A DNA stretch of 64,000 nucleotides, taken from assembly GCA_028564675.1 (NCBI GenBank), contig JAOVVO010000108.1, forward strand, positions 94,861 through 158,860, written 5' to 3'. The notes under the pieces are model-generated. The model was not told the DNA's origin, ran no database searches, and was given only the letters and a program-made list of their open reading frames with translations. Below, piece by piece: positions 12,066-24,896 of this stretch. Position numbers and translations under genes: made by a program. This stretch comes from Onchocerca lupi (taxonomy: Eukaryota; Nematoda; Chromadorea; Rhabditida; Onchocercidae). The first letter of the stretch is position 1, and each line of letters opens with the position of its first letter.

Positions 12066-14965
12066 TTCTCTTCAATAATCTTTTGAGCATGAGATACTGT
12101 AATCATAACAAATTATAATATTACTTAAATTCATCAAGTTGTTCTATGCAAAATAAAGGAACAAATTTATTGTTTTTGCTATTATCAATAAATCAGTCCA
12201 AACTAAATATTACAAAAAAAAGTAGAATGGATCTAAACAACTTGATTTATCTCAAACATATAATTATACATTACACGCATCAGTTATTTATTATTATCAA
12301 CATATGTTACAATCTGTTATTAAAATATTTCTAATCAATATTTTAGCATTTAAAATTTCGAAAACATTTTGTTGAGAAATAAATATTGATTCTTGTTGAA
12401 AGATTTTATCAATTCAATCTCATCCATCCCACAATTGATAATTTTCCTTTAATTAACATTTAAGAAAAAATTTTGCATATTATGCTGGTATTTCCAATCT
12501 TTACTAACGACTTAATTAATTTGGAATGATTGCTTAACAGTTTACTCTTAATCATGTCAATGAATTTAATACCATAATTAAACTTATAAGCAAGTAATTA
12601 ATTTAGCGAAATTCTTATTATTCTGATTGATTAAAACATTGCAAGAATCGGTTTAAAATTTTAATCCCATTTAGATATTCTTACCATCCGAAATATATTA
12701 TTGTCTTCCACAGATTATTTTGTAAGTTTAATTTAAATTTGATTTTTAGATACAAAATAAGTTTATTAAGTATCGTCTATTTTTTTTTTTTGTTTTTATT
12801 AGAATAGAATGAAATATTTTGCTAAAATAATCGAGACGAATTGTCGAGAATAAAATGGTTTAAAAATTTCTTTTGACTATCGAATTCTTTATAAAAAGAA
12901 GAGAAGTAAAAGCATACAAATATTGAATGATAAAATATACTAATGTTTTATTCTTATTATCATTATCATCTTAAGAATAATCGTCATCATTATCATTGCT
13001 ATCATTATATTGTACAATATAATATCTTTGCTTATTTGATATCTCTCAATTTAATATGCAAATCAATATACTTTGCAAAAAAAAAATATTCTCTTTTTTT
13101 TTTCATCTCAACCAATAATAATGTCCTCAAATGAATTATCTTCCAAAGAATTATCGTATCTTTCATTTTTTCAATATTCCAACTTTCTCCTTCTGAATCC
13201 ATTTTTCCATCCTATCTTTTAGGAATTTGTCTCTTTACCGTCATATCTTCCAGGAATTTGCTGTTTTTTGTATGAATCCGTCTTTCTATTGCATTCATTT
13301 TATGATTCTCATAATAATCGTCTTCTAAATGATAATATCATCTCGGTGATGAGAAAAATTAAATCATTTGCTCTTCATCTTTCTTTCCATTCAAGTAATT
13401 AATTTAATAACTGAGTGAGGCGTTTGGATTTTTTTCAGTTTTCAAAGATTGCAGATTTTTTAGCCTTGTTTACGCCTCTTGTTTTTGTTCCTGCAGCACA
13501 TTTGAATACAAGACTAGTATATTATTGCAAGCTGTTTGAATGATTATTGCATCAATTGATCGATCATTTCATCTGATCTTTAAATTGATTGATCTTAAAG
13601 TTAATCTCTTTCTCCAATTAAAACAAAATTCAATGGTTTCTTTTTTTCTTATGTCATCCTATTATTTCATTATTTCATTATCACTTGTCAGTTATTTAAA
13701 CATTTTTATAATGAAAAAATTCGTTTATTAATTATTTATTAATGATGATTTGTTAAATTTTTACTTTGAATTGTTCTGAAAAATGATCCAAAACAAAATT
13801 TAAAATCAACTTGGAAATTGGAAAAAAAATTTCGAGAAAGTTTAAAAGAAATAATTACATTTATTGAAATTAAATATAGGATTTATCATGAAATATAATG
13901 AAAAAACTAAAAAACTTCTTCTACTTTCAATATTTTAACTTTTGCTACATAATAATTATAGTATCATTATAATAATTTTTTATCCAACTATACTTGAAAA
14001 TAAATATAATTTACCATTATTCTCTCAGTTATTTGGTTTATTATTCCATTTATTCAATACCATTTCCTCAATCGACTTTTTTCTTATCTCATTTTAATAT
14101 TTTGGTTTTGATTTGCCTTTATTTTAGATGTTTAACTTCTGGTTTATTTTCAATGAAAAGTTTTTTCTTTATTTTTATTTTGTATATACAATTATTCAGT
14201 GACAAAAATTATTTCGTAAAATAACTAAATTGATTTTTTTTAAGAAAATTTTTACATTTGTTGCAATTATTAAATAAAAGAAAAGAATTTTGTTTATTTT
14301 GTCCATTCTCAGTGAAATACTTACTGCCTTACAAAAATTTAATTATATTCAAGATATAGCTAATATTTGTTGTTACTAATTAATGCAGTTGTAATAATTA
14401 ATACTGCTAACAATAATGATAGTAATAAGTAGTAATTAAATAGATAAATAAATAAGTAGTTAAATAAATAAAAGTGTCAATAAATCGTTGAATTAAACAA
14501 GTACAAGCAATGAGAAAATGACATCCTTGCTGAAATAGAAAAGCGATCAAATATTGTAAAATGATGAATCAAGATTTGAAAATGAAAACGATTTTCTTAA
14601 CGTTTCAATGCCATCAAAAAATGATTTCCTCTTTTTTTCATTTTCTCGCCACAATCGCAAGAAGGACTGAAATAAATGACTTGATCTTCGATATCATCAG
14701 TCAGAAAAATTTAAAAGCTCTTCAAATATCATCATTTATGTGTCTTTGATATTATGAAATGAACTTATTATAGCAGCAGTTTCTTGACTAATTAAAATTT
14801 TATCGTTATTACCAGATATATTGTTTATTTATAAGAATTAAAAATATAAATGTTCGTTGTAGCTTTTGACGCAATGTTTCAAGTTATTCATCGATTGTTT
14901 TAAAATTTTAAAGCAACTACGCTTGTTTTTACCGATATACTTACCTTTTTTTTTTATTCTCCACA

Positions 14966-15089
14966 CTGTGACAGGTAAGAGTAAAGTGAGTGGACATTTT
15001 TATTTACATAGACTAGCTGGACAGCCATGCGGATTGTGGCCGGAAACAGCTAGTTAATAAATAAAAACAACAACAACAACAACAACAAC
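14966..15089 (+). repeat. GC-rich folded block ending in an (AAC)8 tail
   Basis: A compact block of higher GC ends in TAATAAATA and eight AAC units (15066-15089). Inside it, ACTAGCTG at 15012-15019 pairs perfectly with CAGCTAGT at 15047-15054, and GCCA at 15024-15027 with TGGC at 15037-15040. One frame stays open through it (about 14866-15057). The abrupt composition change and short-repeat tail suggest the 3' end of a retroposon (SINE or RTE-like), or a structured RNA. No family was identified. Confidence 0.35.
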
Positions 15090-15971
15090 GTAAGTGTCAT
15101 CATTAAGGACATAAAAGATAGCGCATAATTTGAAAAATAAACAAAGAAATAAAATAGAATTTGATGAATAGAATTATTTGATGGATAGAGAAGAATTTTG
15201 AAGCATGCAATAGTCAGAAGAATAGAATAAGTTGTAATAAAAAAGATTTTCAATTACTATTAACGATAAAAAAGATTTTAAATTACTATTAACGCTTCAT
15301 TTTTACATTTTAATATCAAAGTTTGGTAGTGTTGCGAAAAATACTTTTTCTTTAAATGAGAAGAAAGTTAAAACTATTTTTCATGAATATATGATGAAGG
15401 TGAGTGACACATTACCAGACAACTGATAATCACCAATTTAATCAGAACTTTGATGATTTAATTCATTTCTGTGATTTTTCTTGGTTCATATTGTTGAGAA
15501 ATGTATAAAATACGTAAAGCTTGACATTGTTTGAATGAATAAAATTCAGTGAAAAATCATTTCAATTGATTTATTTTCATTTCATATTTCCCATTGATAT
15601 TTCACGTCATTCACGCTTTTTCATTTTATCCTTTTGGGAAAAACGCTTGTTTTAAAGCGTTCCACGTATTCACTTCTTTTCTCTAAATCCTTTTAGCAAA
15701 CATTCTTGATCATCGAAATAGATTTGCAGATTTAATTTATTCATAGGCAAAAAAAAAAAAGCCAATTAATAAAGAATAGAAGACAAAAAAAAGAAAAGAA
15801 ATGCGAATCATAATTTACATTGTTCTAATGTATAATTCAATATTTAAGAGATATGATTTGAAAATTTTTAAACTTTCAAAAATATTAGATGATTCAATTT
15901 TAAAATTTAAATGAAGCCTTTTATTAGAGGATTGCTTCATCAATTCATCAATTCAAAATTCTTCGAAAATC

Positions 15972-18900
15972 ATGCTTGGCATGGATAAAACACATCGAGG
16001 AACTATCGGAGCCAAATTTCCATTTCATGACGATGAGGCTGCCGAATTATTGACAAAGCTATTAGCATCAAAAACGGATATCAGTAAGATGCAAATATTT
16101 CAAATACTTACACAAATTAACAATACACAACGACAAATGGTAATGTATTCAATTAATGATTTCAAAATTAAGTAAATTTAATTTATAATTTTAAAATACC
16201 AAAAATTACATCCGGTATTTGATTTTTTTCATTTAAATTTGTTAAAAAAAAGTCGATATTGAATTATTAATTGAACTAGCAACTAATTTCATAATTAAAG
16301 TTAATAAGAAGAATTTGGAAATAAATTTTGTAAGAATTTTACGAGAAAGAACGAAATTGTTATTTTCATTATTTCTTTTAATTTTTTTTTTCATCATTTT
16401 ATTTTCAGAAATAATTTGATGCATTTTCTTCTTTTTCAGATTAGAACACCGTATAAGATAAAATATAACAGGGATTTATTGATTGATCTGATAAATGGAT
16501 TACCTGTTGATTTTAAAGATGTCATTTTGGCACTTATGGAAACACCAACCAAATATGATACTTTACAGCTTATTAAAGCAATTAATGTAGGTTTTTTTCA
16601 ATTCGAAATTAAAATTTATTAAATTAATTTACTGATGTGAAACTATCACATATGACTATGCGAAGCAAAATAACTATATGTAATATTATGAGAAGATAAT
16701 AACTGATATGAAAACAATACTTTTTTTTTAAATTTTGATTTATATCCAAAAATCAAAAATGAAATAATTGGAATGAATGGAAATTAAATAAAAGAAAATA
16801 AATATGCAATTTATGACAGTATCAATTCTTAAATTTTGAACCATTTTAATGCAAAGTTCTGGATTGAAAAATATGGTTAGATTCGGAAATTGAGCTAAGT
16901 TTAAATTAATACTTCTTCGTTAAATGGAGCTAACAAATCACTTCGAAATATTGTAATTCAAGTCAATTGGTAAGTTTTCTACTCATTCCAATTCATCTAA
17001 TATGATTAATTTTCTAATTTACTGTAAAATTTCGTATATTTATATGAATTATATTTATTGATTATAAATCTTTTTAAATTTTATTTTTTTCTTTAGTTCC
17101 ATAAAACGTACATTCCAATTCTATCATCTGAATGCAATTAACTAGTAATTTCTAAGAATTTCTTCTTTTCATCCATAAAATAGTCTTACTTCATACTTCA
17201 TCCAATATATTATGTTGATTATTGGTATTATTAATTTCAGGAAACAGGTACCAATGAATCTGTGCTGATCGAAATTCTTTGCTTGCGAACTGGTTTAGAA
17301 TTAGCTGCGATCAAAAATGAATATCAAATGATATTGGGAAAGAAACTGGAAACTGATATTGCTACACATACAAGTGGTGATCTGAAAGATATTTTGATGA
17401 TCGTTATTCAGAAGCCGATCATAACAAATAATGATAACGTTGATGTGGAAAAAGTTAAACAAGTAAGTTTAAAAATGATACATCAAAAAAGATATGAGAT
17501 AAGATCGTTAACATATATTTCATTTGATATAATCCGACAATTTCACTGTAAAATAAATTTTAGAATAATTTATTTTTTTTTGATAGGAAAGATTTGAATG
17601 ATAAAATGTCATATTTAATTGCAGGAAGTGAAGAAAATATTGAGTGAAAAAAAGAAAATTGATAAAATGGCAATGAAAAATATCATATCATCACTTTCAA
17701 CCTATCAATTGAATATTTTAAGTGCAGAATATGCCACAATTGCTGGACATCAAATTGAACAAGACATTGAAGTCTACTATTATATTATTTTTTTTTAAGA
17801 AAAAAAAAGCTAATCAAAAATAGTCATTTAATTTATGATTATTCAATAATTATTTTGAAATGAATGCAATAATTAAACTTGACAAAGTGAACTTGTTTAT
17901 ACTTATTTTATATGTATCAATTTTGTCATTTTTAATTTTGCTACAGATTACTCCTTCAATAAGTTAGAAATATATTAAATAAAAAACCATTTCAATAATT
18001 TATGCTAATTTATTTTCAGTAAATGAATGAGTCTTTAATTACTGTTTTTATTTCAGAAACATTTTAATGGCCATGCAAAGACAGCATTACTTGCACTAAT
18101 TCACTATTCTCGAAATAGTAATTTATACTTTGCTGATTTATTGAATAAAGTACTAAAGGTATTATTGATTTTTTCTTTTTTTTGTTTAGTAAACAATCCA
18201 TTTATAAACAAATATTATATGCAAAGGATAAAGCAATATTAGCTAAAAAACAAGCTATCTCAAAGTGCAAGAGAAAAGATTTTTGAAGGTCAACTCACAG
18301 AACTTTTCTTGTTTTTTCTTTTGTACTGCTTAGTATCATCAGTCTAATCATGAAATTATAATTGATCAAACTATCTTGATAATATATAGGCTAAATTTTC
18401 AAGGCACTTTATAAAATGTGCCAATCAATAAATGTCATCAAATAAATTCATTCAATATCTTCTGCTTAATATTTTTGCTTGAATTTCATATGAAATAGTT
18501 TTGATTTATCGAAAAAGAAAAAAAAGTTCACAAAACTGTACAGAAAAGAAAGTTATGTTTTTAAAAGATAGAAAAAAGGAGAGAATTTTTAGTCAAAAAA
18601 ATGTTAAATTTTTGAAGTATTTTTTCTTTTCCTTTTTTTTTTTTATCATTTTTTCAAATAGCAATATATTATTTATATGCAAATATTCCATTTCCAATCA
18701 ACTAAAAATACATTTCTGATAAATTCCAGATAATGATTTATAATTAATTTTACTTTTCCTTATTATTTTCTTAAGCTTTCTAAATTTGAATTAGTAGATA
18801 ATCATTGTAAAAATAAGAAGAATGTTCAGAATGATATATGAAAGCATACTTTAATATAACATAATTTTTTTTTTGTTTCAGAATCAAAGTGAAAAACGAG

Positions 18901-19085
18901 ATAGTGATTTGATTCGTTTGATAATTTCACGATCAGAAATTGATCTTGCAACAATCTCTGAAGCCTATATGAAAAGTTATAAGAAAAAATTGATCGAAGA
19001 GATTAGTACAGAATGTAATGGTTCATATCGTGATTGCCTTATTGCTATTGTTAAAGGCAATATGCAAAATTTGATTTTAAATTGA
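15972..19085 (+). CDS. Divergent annexin with degenerate calcium sites (copy B)
   Basis: Exons 15972-16139, 16440-16586, 17241-17462, 17625-17771, 18057-18158 and 18882-19085 join in phase to 329 aa. The four-repeat annexin fold is clear: NNTQRQM then IRTPYKIKY, METPTKYD, HTSGD, and SRSEIDLA near the C-terminus. The introns fall at the same places and phase as in copy A, and exons 2 and 5 have identical lengths (147 and 102). The calcium residues are largely gone. Repeat 1 has SKTD instead of GxGT and G76 instead of the acidic residue. Repeat 2 keeps GT (ETGT, 106-109) but has H148 for D. Repeat 4 reads NQSEKRD (263-269) for GLGTDD, although E306 remains. It therefore probably binds membranes weakly or without calcium (inference). 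A second in-frame ATG lies at 15981. There are no frameshifts, so it looks functional rather than a pseudogene. Confidence 0.93.
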
Positions 19086-20350
19086 ATTTTTAATTACTGC
19101 TAATCATTTTGTTGTATGAATTATCATTGATTTTTTTTTTTTTTTAAAATAATGACACATTCCAAAATAAAGCATCCCAAAATTTGAGCATGGACATTGG
19201 GTGGAATTTTTTTTTAAAGTTTTAAATTGCAAGCCAATAATTTTTTAAGCATTATTATTGATTTAATTTATATGAATTTTAAATTAAATGAATTGGAAAA
19301 AGGAAGGAAAAAGTATTGAAGATACAGAAATTAATTTTACTTTTTAATTACGTCAAAAATGATCATGAGGCTAATGTTAATGAAATTAATTCTGATAAAC
19401 TGTATTATAAATATTGGTTGGATAATTGATAATTGATTAAATATTGGTTAGATAATTGATTTTTTATCTTTTTTTCATCATTAATTTTTTTTTATATTGT
19501 AATAAAAAATTTCGATTTCATTTTATTATGCGAACAGTTTATATTTTTAATTTTTAATTTTTATGCAAAAATTGAGCTGAAAGAAATGTTTATGCAGCAA
19601 AAGTTGTAACAAACAATTTGATGATCAAATTTTTTACAAAAAAAGTCCAAATTACTGAACTTATTGTAAACAGTAATACAATAAAAGAACAAAAGAATGA
19701 GAAACTTGTTAAACATCAAATACGGTATAATACATGCGGCCAGAAAGGATCTGTTGAGATGATACTGTAAATGAATAGAAGTCGAAGTTACAGTATATAA
19801 AATTTATGATATAATATTTACTACTACATATATTATTTCATGAATGATATATTATTGGTATGCAACTATGATTATTCAACCAACGATAAAAGATTTACTA
19901 TTTGAAAATAAGTGAAAAAGGAAAAAAAAATTTTGTTGGAGGTATAAAATCATGATTAATCATGATTACATCTTTTTCTACTCGGAATTTAATAAATCGT
20001 AGCAACAAAATTTTAACGCATAAGTCTGAATTCATACAGGAATTCTGGATAAGAATATAGGAATTCTGGACTTTTCAATACATAATTTTTGAAATGTTTT
20101 TGCTGGAATGAAATGACGATAAAATGACAAGCAGATAATTTATGATGAAAAAATAGAGAAAAAAAAAATTTCAAATCAAATCTTTCGAAGGAGAAATTTT
20201 TTAGAATACACAATTAACGCAGATCAGTTGTTTCTTCATTTCAAGAGTAATTCGCTCATTTTACGATGTTTTCTGAATTTAATATTTAAATTTAACATTT
20301 CAAGAATTTCAAAATTTATCATTGTTTTTATCAATTATCATCTACAACTA
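19086..20350. other. Convergent 3' intergenic gap
   Basis: The gap lies between annexin B (+) and membrane protein copy 1 (-). It is AT-rich with a poly-T run near 19130 and a short near-duplicate ATTGGTTGGATAATTGAT/ATTGGTTAGATAATTGAT at about 19415-19462. No gene is supported. Confidence 0.6.
19166..19171 (+). terminator. Polyadenylation signal of annexin B
   Basis: AATAAA lies about 80 bases after the annexin B stop codon, within a run of A-rich sequence. Confidence 0.5.
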
Positions 20351-21002
20351 CTAAACTTTTTCAGGCTGAAATCGTCGATTATCTGAATGATGCATTTCAA
20401 TCCACCATTCCTTATCATTTTTATCATATGGTATATCTAATGATGCAAATGATGATGAAGGACTATAGTAGATAAGAGTTTTAGCATCGAATTTTCGCAT
20501 ATCCTTTTCATCACTTTTTCGAAACAATTTTCCATTTTTCCTCTTATCACATGGTATAAATTGTTTGTGATAAAGTTGATTGAAGGAAATGATAATGAAA
20601 TAGGTGAGTATAAGTGCGGTAATACCTGCTGCTACTTCTAAGACAAGAAGGATCAAGAAATATACGGTATAATTCGGGAACTGAAATGAATTTTCGATTG
20701 ATTATTGCTGAAATCATAATTTATAATTTCAAATTGATACTTACTGAATAATTATATGAACATGTAAATGATAACTGGATGAAGAAATATTTTAAAAAAC
20801 TTACATTTGATACAATTTGAACCGTTGTATTGCGAATTTCGCTTGCTTCATTCGCTATGTTTGTTATGATTTGTTCCAATTTGTTTAAAATATTATTTAT
20901 TTCTGGCAAAGCTTTTTCAAATTCATTGTCTATTTCATACAATGCTTTATGTATTTTTTCCAATGTCCAACGAATATTACGAACTTCATCATCCGCTGTC
21001 AT
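20351..21002 (-). CDS. Small single-pass membrane protein of unknown function (copy 1)
   Basis: Two exons, 21002-20805 and 20680-20351, join at a consensus GTAAGT donor and TTTCAG acceptor to give 175 aa. Residues 1-66 are charged, helix-prone and probably coiled-coil. Residues about 71-98 are one strong hydrophobic segment carrying a buried glutamate (E81). The remainder is a basic then Ser/Asp-rich tail ending in QPEKV. No N-terminal signal peptide is seen, so orientation is unknown. The ATG is preceded directly by an in-frame TAG and, a few bases earlier, by TTATTCAG, which fits a trans-splice acceptor. The N-terminal 66 residues match the upstream gene at 24896 in length, in scattered identities (TL at 13-14, IN at 35-36, IA at 49-50) and in the phase-0 intron after residue 66. 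I do not recognise the family. Confidence 0.75.
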
Positions 21003-21671
21003 CTACTAACTGAATAAATTATTAATAACTAATTAGGCAAATGAAATATTAATTACTAATTATATAAATTTCATGACATGAAATAATTCGAAATACACAG
21101 AATTAACTGACATTTAATTTGTTAAGAGAGACGTTCCCAATCATATGGTTTTGCAAAAAAAAAAAAAAAAAAAATGATGAAAAAATTATCACTATTTAAC
21201 AAAATTAAATTTCTTGTGTAAATTAATAACAAAATTTAAATAAATTAGTCCCCAAAAATTAATTTAGATAAAGAAATAAATCAAAAATTTATTGCATTTC
21301 CAATTTCATTGAAGAAAAAATTTTCTTTTTTAAAATCAATTTTAATCATTAAGATTTAAAATCAGTTTTTGTATAAATGCTATGCAAAAATTAGAGAAAA
21401 AAAAAATAATTTTTCCCTCAACAGCAATTCATTAGTGGCAGAAAATATTCTGATAAATCACTTTTTTTTTTTTTCAAATTAATCAGAAAATTTGAAAATA
21501 TTAAAATTTTTATTTATGATTCCCCAATTATTCGAAATTTGAGGAGAGTTATCGACTGCTCTTTATGAATATAACTCAAGCAAGATTAAAGAAAAGTTCA
21601 CATTCATAATTTTCAAAGTTTGTATACATGGAAATATCAGTTGGAAACATTTCTTTCTGATGATCATTTTT

Positions 21672-21787
21672 TTTTATCAAACATTTTCATAGAAATTGAA
21701 ATATGCAATCGACAGGTGAAAATAAAGTAATTAGAAGATTAAGAAGAAGATTTTATCAAACATTTTCATAGAAATTGAAATATGCAA
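21672..21787 (+). repeat. 37-bp exact direct repeat, offset 79
   Basis: The same 37 bases, beginning TTTTATCAAACATTTTCAT, occur at 21672-21708 and 21751-21787. The intervening parts are similar but diverged. This looks like a fairly recent local tandem duplication. Confidence 0.85.
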
Positions 21788-22894
21788 ATAGCAAGTAAAA
21801 AAAAAAACAAAGTAAGAAGTCAAGAAGACTTAACATTTTTCTGAACTAATCAATCTAATCTTATCTTTAAAATTTAATTATTATACAGTGAAATTAATAT
21901 TACTGATGAAAATTTACTTGACTTGTGTGAGATTAATCGAAATGTTTAGTTACACTTTTGCTGAAATATCAACAAATCAATAATTTCATATAATTTTAAT
22001 TATTTATCTTTGACCAATATTCACGTTTGATTGGATAGGTAGCAAAGGAAACTATGATCGGGAAAATTCGTTTTTCCGGAAATATAATTATTAAAATAAA
22101 ACCATGGCATAAATACAATTATGATATGGATAAATCAGGAAATAACAGGTAGAAAATATTTATTTATGAAGTCTTTTTCTTTATTAAATGAAATACCTGG
22201 CATTATCATTAACAACAGAAGGCACAATGATTAAATAATCTCTTCCTTTTAGAAAAAGATTATGAGATCATTATTACATATGACTAATTACGGAATAATT
22301 AATTTTCATAGATGTAAGGGAAAGACAATTACCGTGATAATTTAGAAAAAAAACCTCAAGAAGATATATAACCCGAGATATCTTGAATATTCTAGACCAA
22401 TTCATCAATAAAAGATATGAAAAAGTTCCTAGTGAATGATTCGTTTATGCTTATTTAAAAAAAAAATTGCAAAGCTTTTAAAAGATATGCAAATTAAAAT
22501 ATTAAAAATTGCAAAATAAAGATGAAAAGAAGAAATTTAGCTTGAATATATACATGAGAAATGAAAAATAAATTGTAATGAAAAGAAATGATTTAGATTG
22601 AGTTCAATTTAAAAAGAATATTAGAAGAGTTATTAAGAGAAAAAAAGCAATTTAAAAGATTAATTATACACTGAATACGTAGATAATTAAAAATATTAAT
22701 AATTTTCTTGCTGATCAAAATAAACAAATATAAATAATTATATAGCTGAATTTGTTTATTTGTTTATATCTAATGAAATGTAACAAATTGAAGTAATTTA
22801 TATTATTGATTATTTTTCAATTTTAAATTATAAGCAAATTTTTTGCTTTTTTTAAACAACTTTAAACTTAAATTACTGAAGTATTAATGAATTT

Positions 22895-22900
22895 TTTATT
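22895..22900 (-). terminator. Polyadenylation signal of membrane protein copy 2
   Basis: AATAAA on the minus strand lies about 88 bases past the proposed stop codon. This supports the final exon at 23121-22988 as the real 3' end. Confidence 0.4.
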
Positions 22901-22987
22901 GATTAAATCAATATATGGAAAAGTATGGTTTGATCTGAATCAAAGGAAATGAATTGAATATTTTTTTATCGAAATACTTTAAATATT

Positions 22988-24896
22988 TTAAACTTGAGCA
23001 AAACTATTTGTAAATGTTGTTTTAGGAATGTTTAATGATTGGGTTGTCATAGTAGCATACTGCTCCTTGCTAAACGATGACGCATAATAATTGTGATATT
23101 GAGATTTATCCGGTGGTGATCCTAAAATTTATTCAAATTTATAAATAAATTTCCACGAAATTTATTCCCAAATTTAAGGATTTTTTCTTATTTTCCACTT
23201 TTTTCATTCTTTATTTTTGAAATCACTGAATGACTGAGAAAAATATGTCCAAAAAAAGAAAAACAAACATTATTTTATTATTTTATTCATTTATTATAAC
23301 CTATCATTGATTTTCAAATAAATCAAATTTTTCTTTTTTGAATTAATCCAGTCGAATTTTTTCCATTGATTATGCTTATTTATTTTAATGCAAATGCATT
23401 TATCTATTCCGTTGACAGTAAATAAGTTTTAGCATTTCTTGTAGCAAAAAAAGGCGGGATAATTCAAGCTTAACTTTTAATTTTTTGCCTTAAGAATTAT
23501 ATGCATGAATAGTTTTCAAATTTAATTGCAAATTATGAGAGAAAAAGAACAAACTTCGCTTTTTCAGATCGCCATTCATTTCGAGACCAACCCGTCTTGG
23601 CTCATATTCCATATCCATCGATATTGATACATGATCTTGTTTGAAGATGCCATCCGATCCTAATCTATACTGTTTTTGACCGTAAGAATGACCTGCTTCT
23701 GACATTATAAATCATTTTCATTTTTTTTTTTTTGTGTTTTTATTATTATACGATGACTTTAAATTTTGCTTATGAAAAATTGGAAAATTTGATAAAATTA
23801 GAAAAAGATTGATGTATGTTTCATAAGATAAAATTTTTATTGTCAAGCAATCACACTATATCATCCTAACATTCGAATCAATTCCTCATTGAAATTCTGT
23901 GCAAACTATTTACTTAACAAACATTCGATTAGCTTAGATCGTTGTAAACAAAGTTTTGAATGAAAGGCAAACAAAAGTCAACTTGTGATGACATTGCTTC
24001 ATTTAGTTGACAAAAATAACGCTTGATTAGGCAGTATTTTAAAATAAAACATTCAACAATGTCAAGTGTTTGGGTAAAAAAAAAAAGAATTAAAGTTAGA
24101 ATTTTTGAAATAATTCTAGAAAAATTTTTGCACACAATTTACCGGAATCAGAAGAAGAAAGTTTCTTGAATAGTTCATAGACATCAAAACTTCGTTTTAT
24201 TGTGCCTAATATTAATATAATTGATAGCAACAAAAAAACGACAATTACCGTTAAAAGCAATAAATAAAATAACCATCCATTTGGTACCTGCAATTAATTC
24301 CATTATATGGCTCAAATTATGAAATTCAGTAATTTTTCTCAAATTTCTAACATTCAAATTAAAATTACATTAAATTTAATATGAGAATGTTACTTATTTA
24401 ACATTGGAAAAAGTCAAAATGTATATTACAGTTTTCCGAACTTTAATTTACTTCCCAAAATTGAGATTAAAATTAAACCAAATTTGTTACGAAAATATCA
24501 ATTATTTAGTGCTAGGAAATCAAATTTCATTCTACTTTTAGGGATTGAATAATGCAATAAATCAAAAATTACCTGTGATATAGTATTAGAAACATGATTT
24601 GAAATAATTTCTGCATCAACAGCTATTCCTGCTATCGATTGATCAAATGTATCCAGTGTCAAATTGATTCTAAAAATTTGAAACAATAAAAATTTAAATT
24701 AATATAGCTTAGAAAAAACGAAATATCACTGATAAGGAAATGTTGAAATCACTGATAAAATAGGTTCATGCAAGATAAAAGATAAAAAGCTTGACCTGGA
24801 AGCAAGTTGTCCAATTTGTGAATTAATATGACCCACCAAGTTACCTAATTGAGCTAATGTATAGCTTAGCTCTTCAATCGTCTTATCCACTGACAT
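22988..24896 (-). CDS. Small single-pass membrane protein of unknown function (copy 2)
   Basis: Five exons, 24896-24796, 24669-24573, 24287-24143, 23698-23555 and 23121-22988, join in phase to 206 aa. Residues 1-66 form a helix-prone domain with an NLT glycosylation motif at 36-38. Residues about 71-96 are a very hydrophobic membrane segment. The 110-residue tail is rich in Ser, Tyr, Lys and Gln, with SSSDS at 110-114 and several Tyr residues near 171-184. An in-frame TGA lies just before the ATG, which fixes the start. TTTTTTGCAG at about 24935 may be a splice acceptor. The last two junctions are the least certain: the acceptor before exon 4 is ATGTCAG and its donor is GTTTGT, but both keep the frame. 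Stopping at 23490 without the last exon is the alternative. The family was not recognised; it is a paralogue of the gene at 20351-21002. Confidence 0.72.

Larger units (their letters stand above)
6992..15971. other. Non-coding interval between the two annexins
   Basis: About 9 kb without a supported exon. It contains a minisatellite after annexin A (7426-7655), a 27-bp near-duplicate at 9459-9513, a second repeat cluster at 11715-12065, an ATC/ATT triplet patch at 12935-13010, the folded block with (AAC)n tail at 14966-15089, and a 27-bp tandem pair at 15238-15294. Short open frames here are low-complexity and lack splice context. Confidence 0.6.
21003..22987. other. Interval between the two membrane-protein genes
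   Basis: No exon was found. It holds poly-A near 21155 and a 37-bp exact direct repeat (21672-21708 and 21751-21787). Both flanking genes are on the minus strand. The 2-kb gap is long for a typical nematode operon. Confidence 0.6.
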
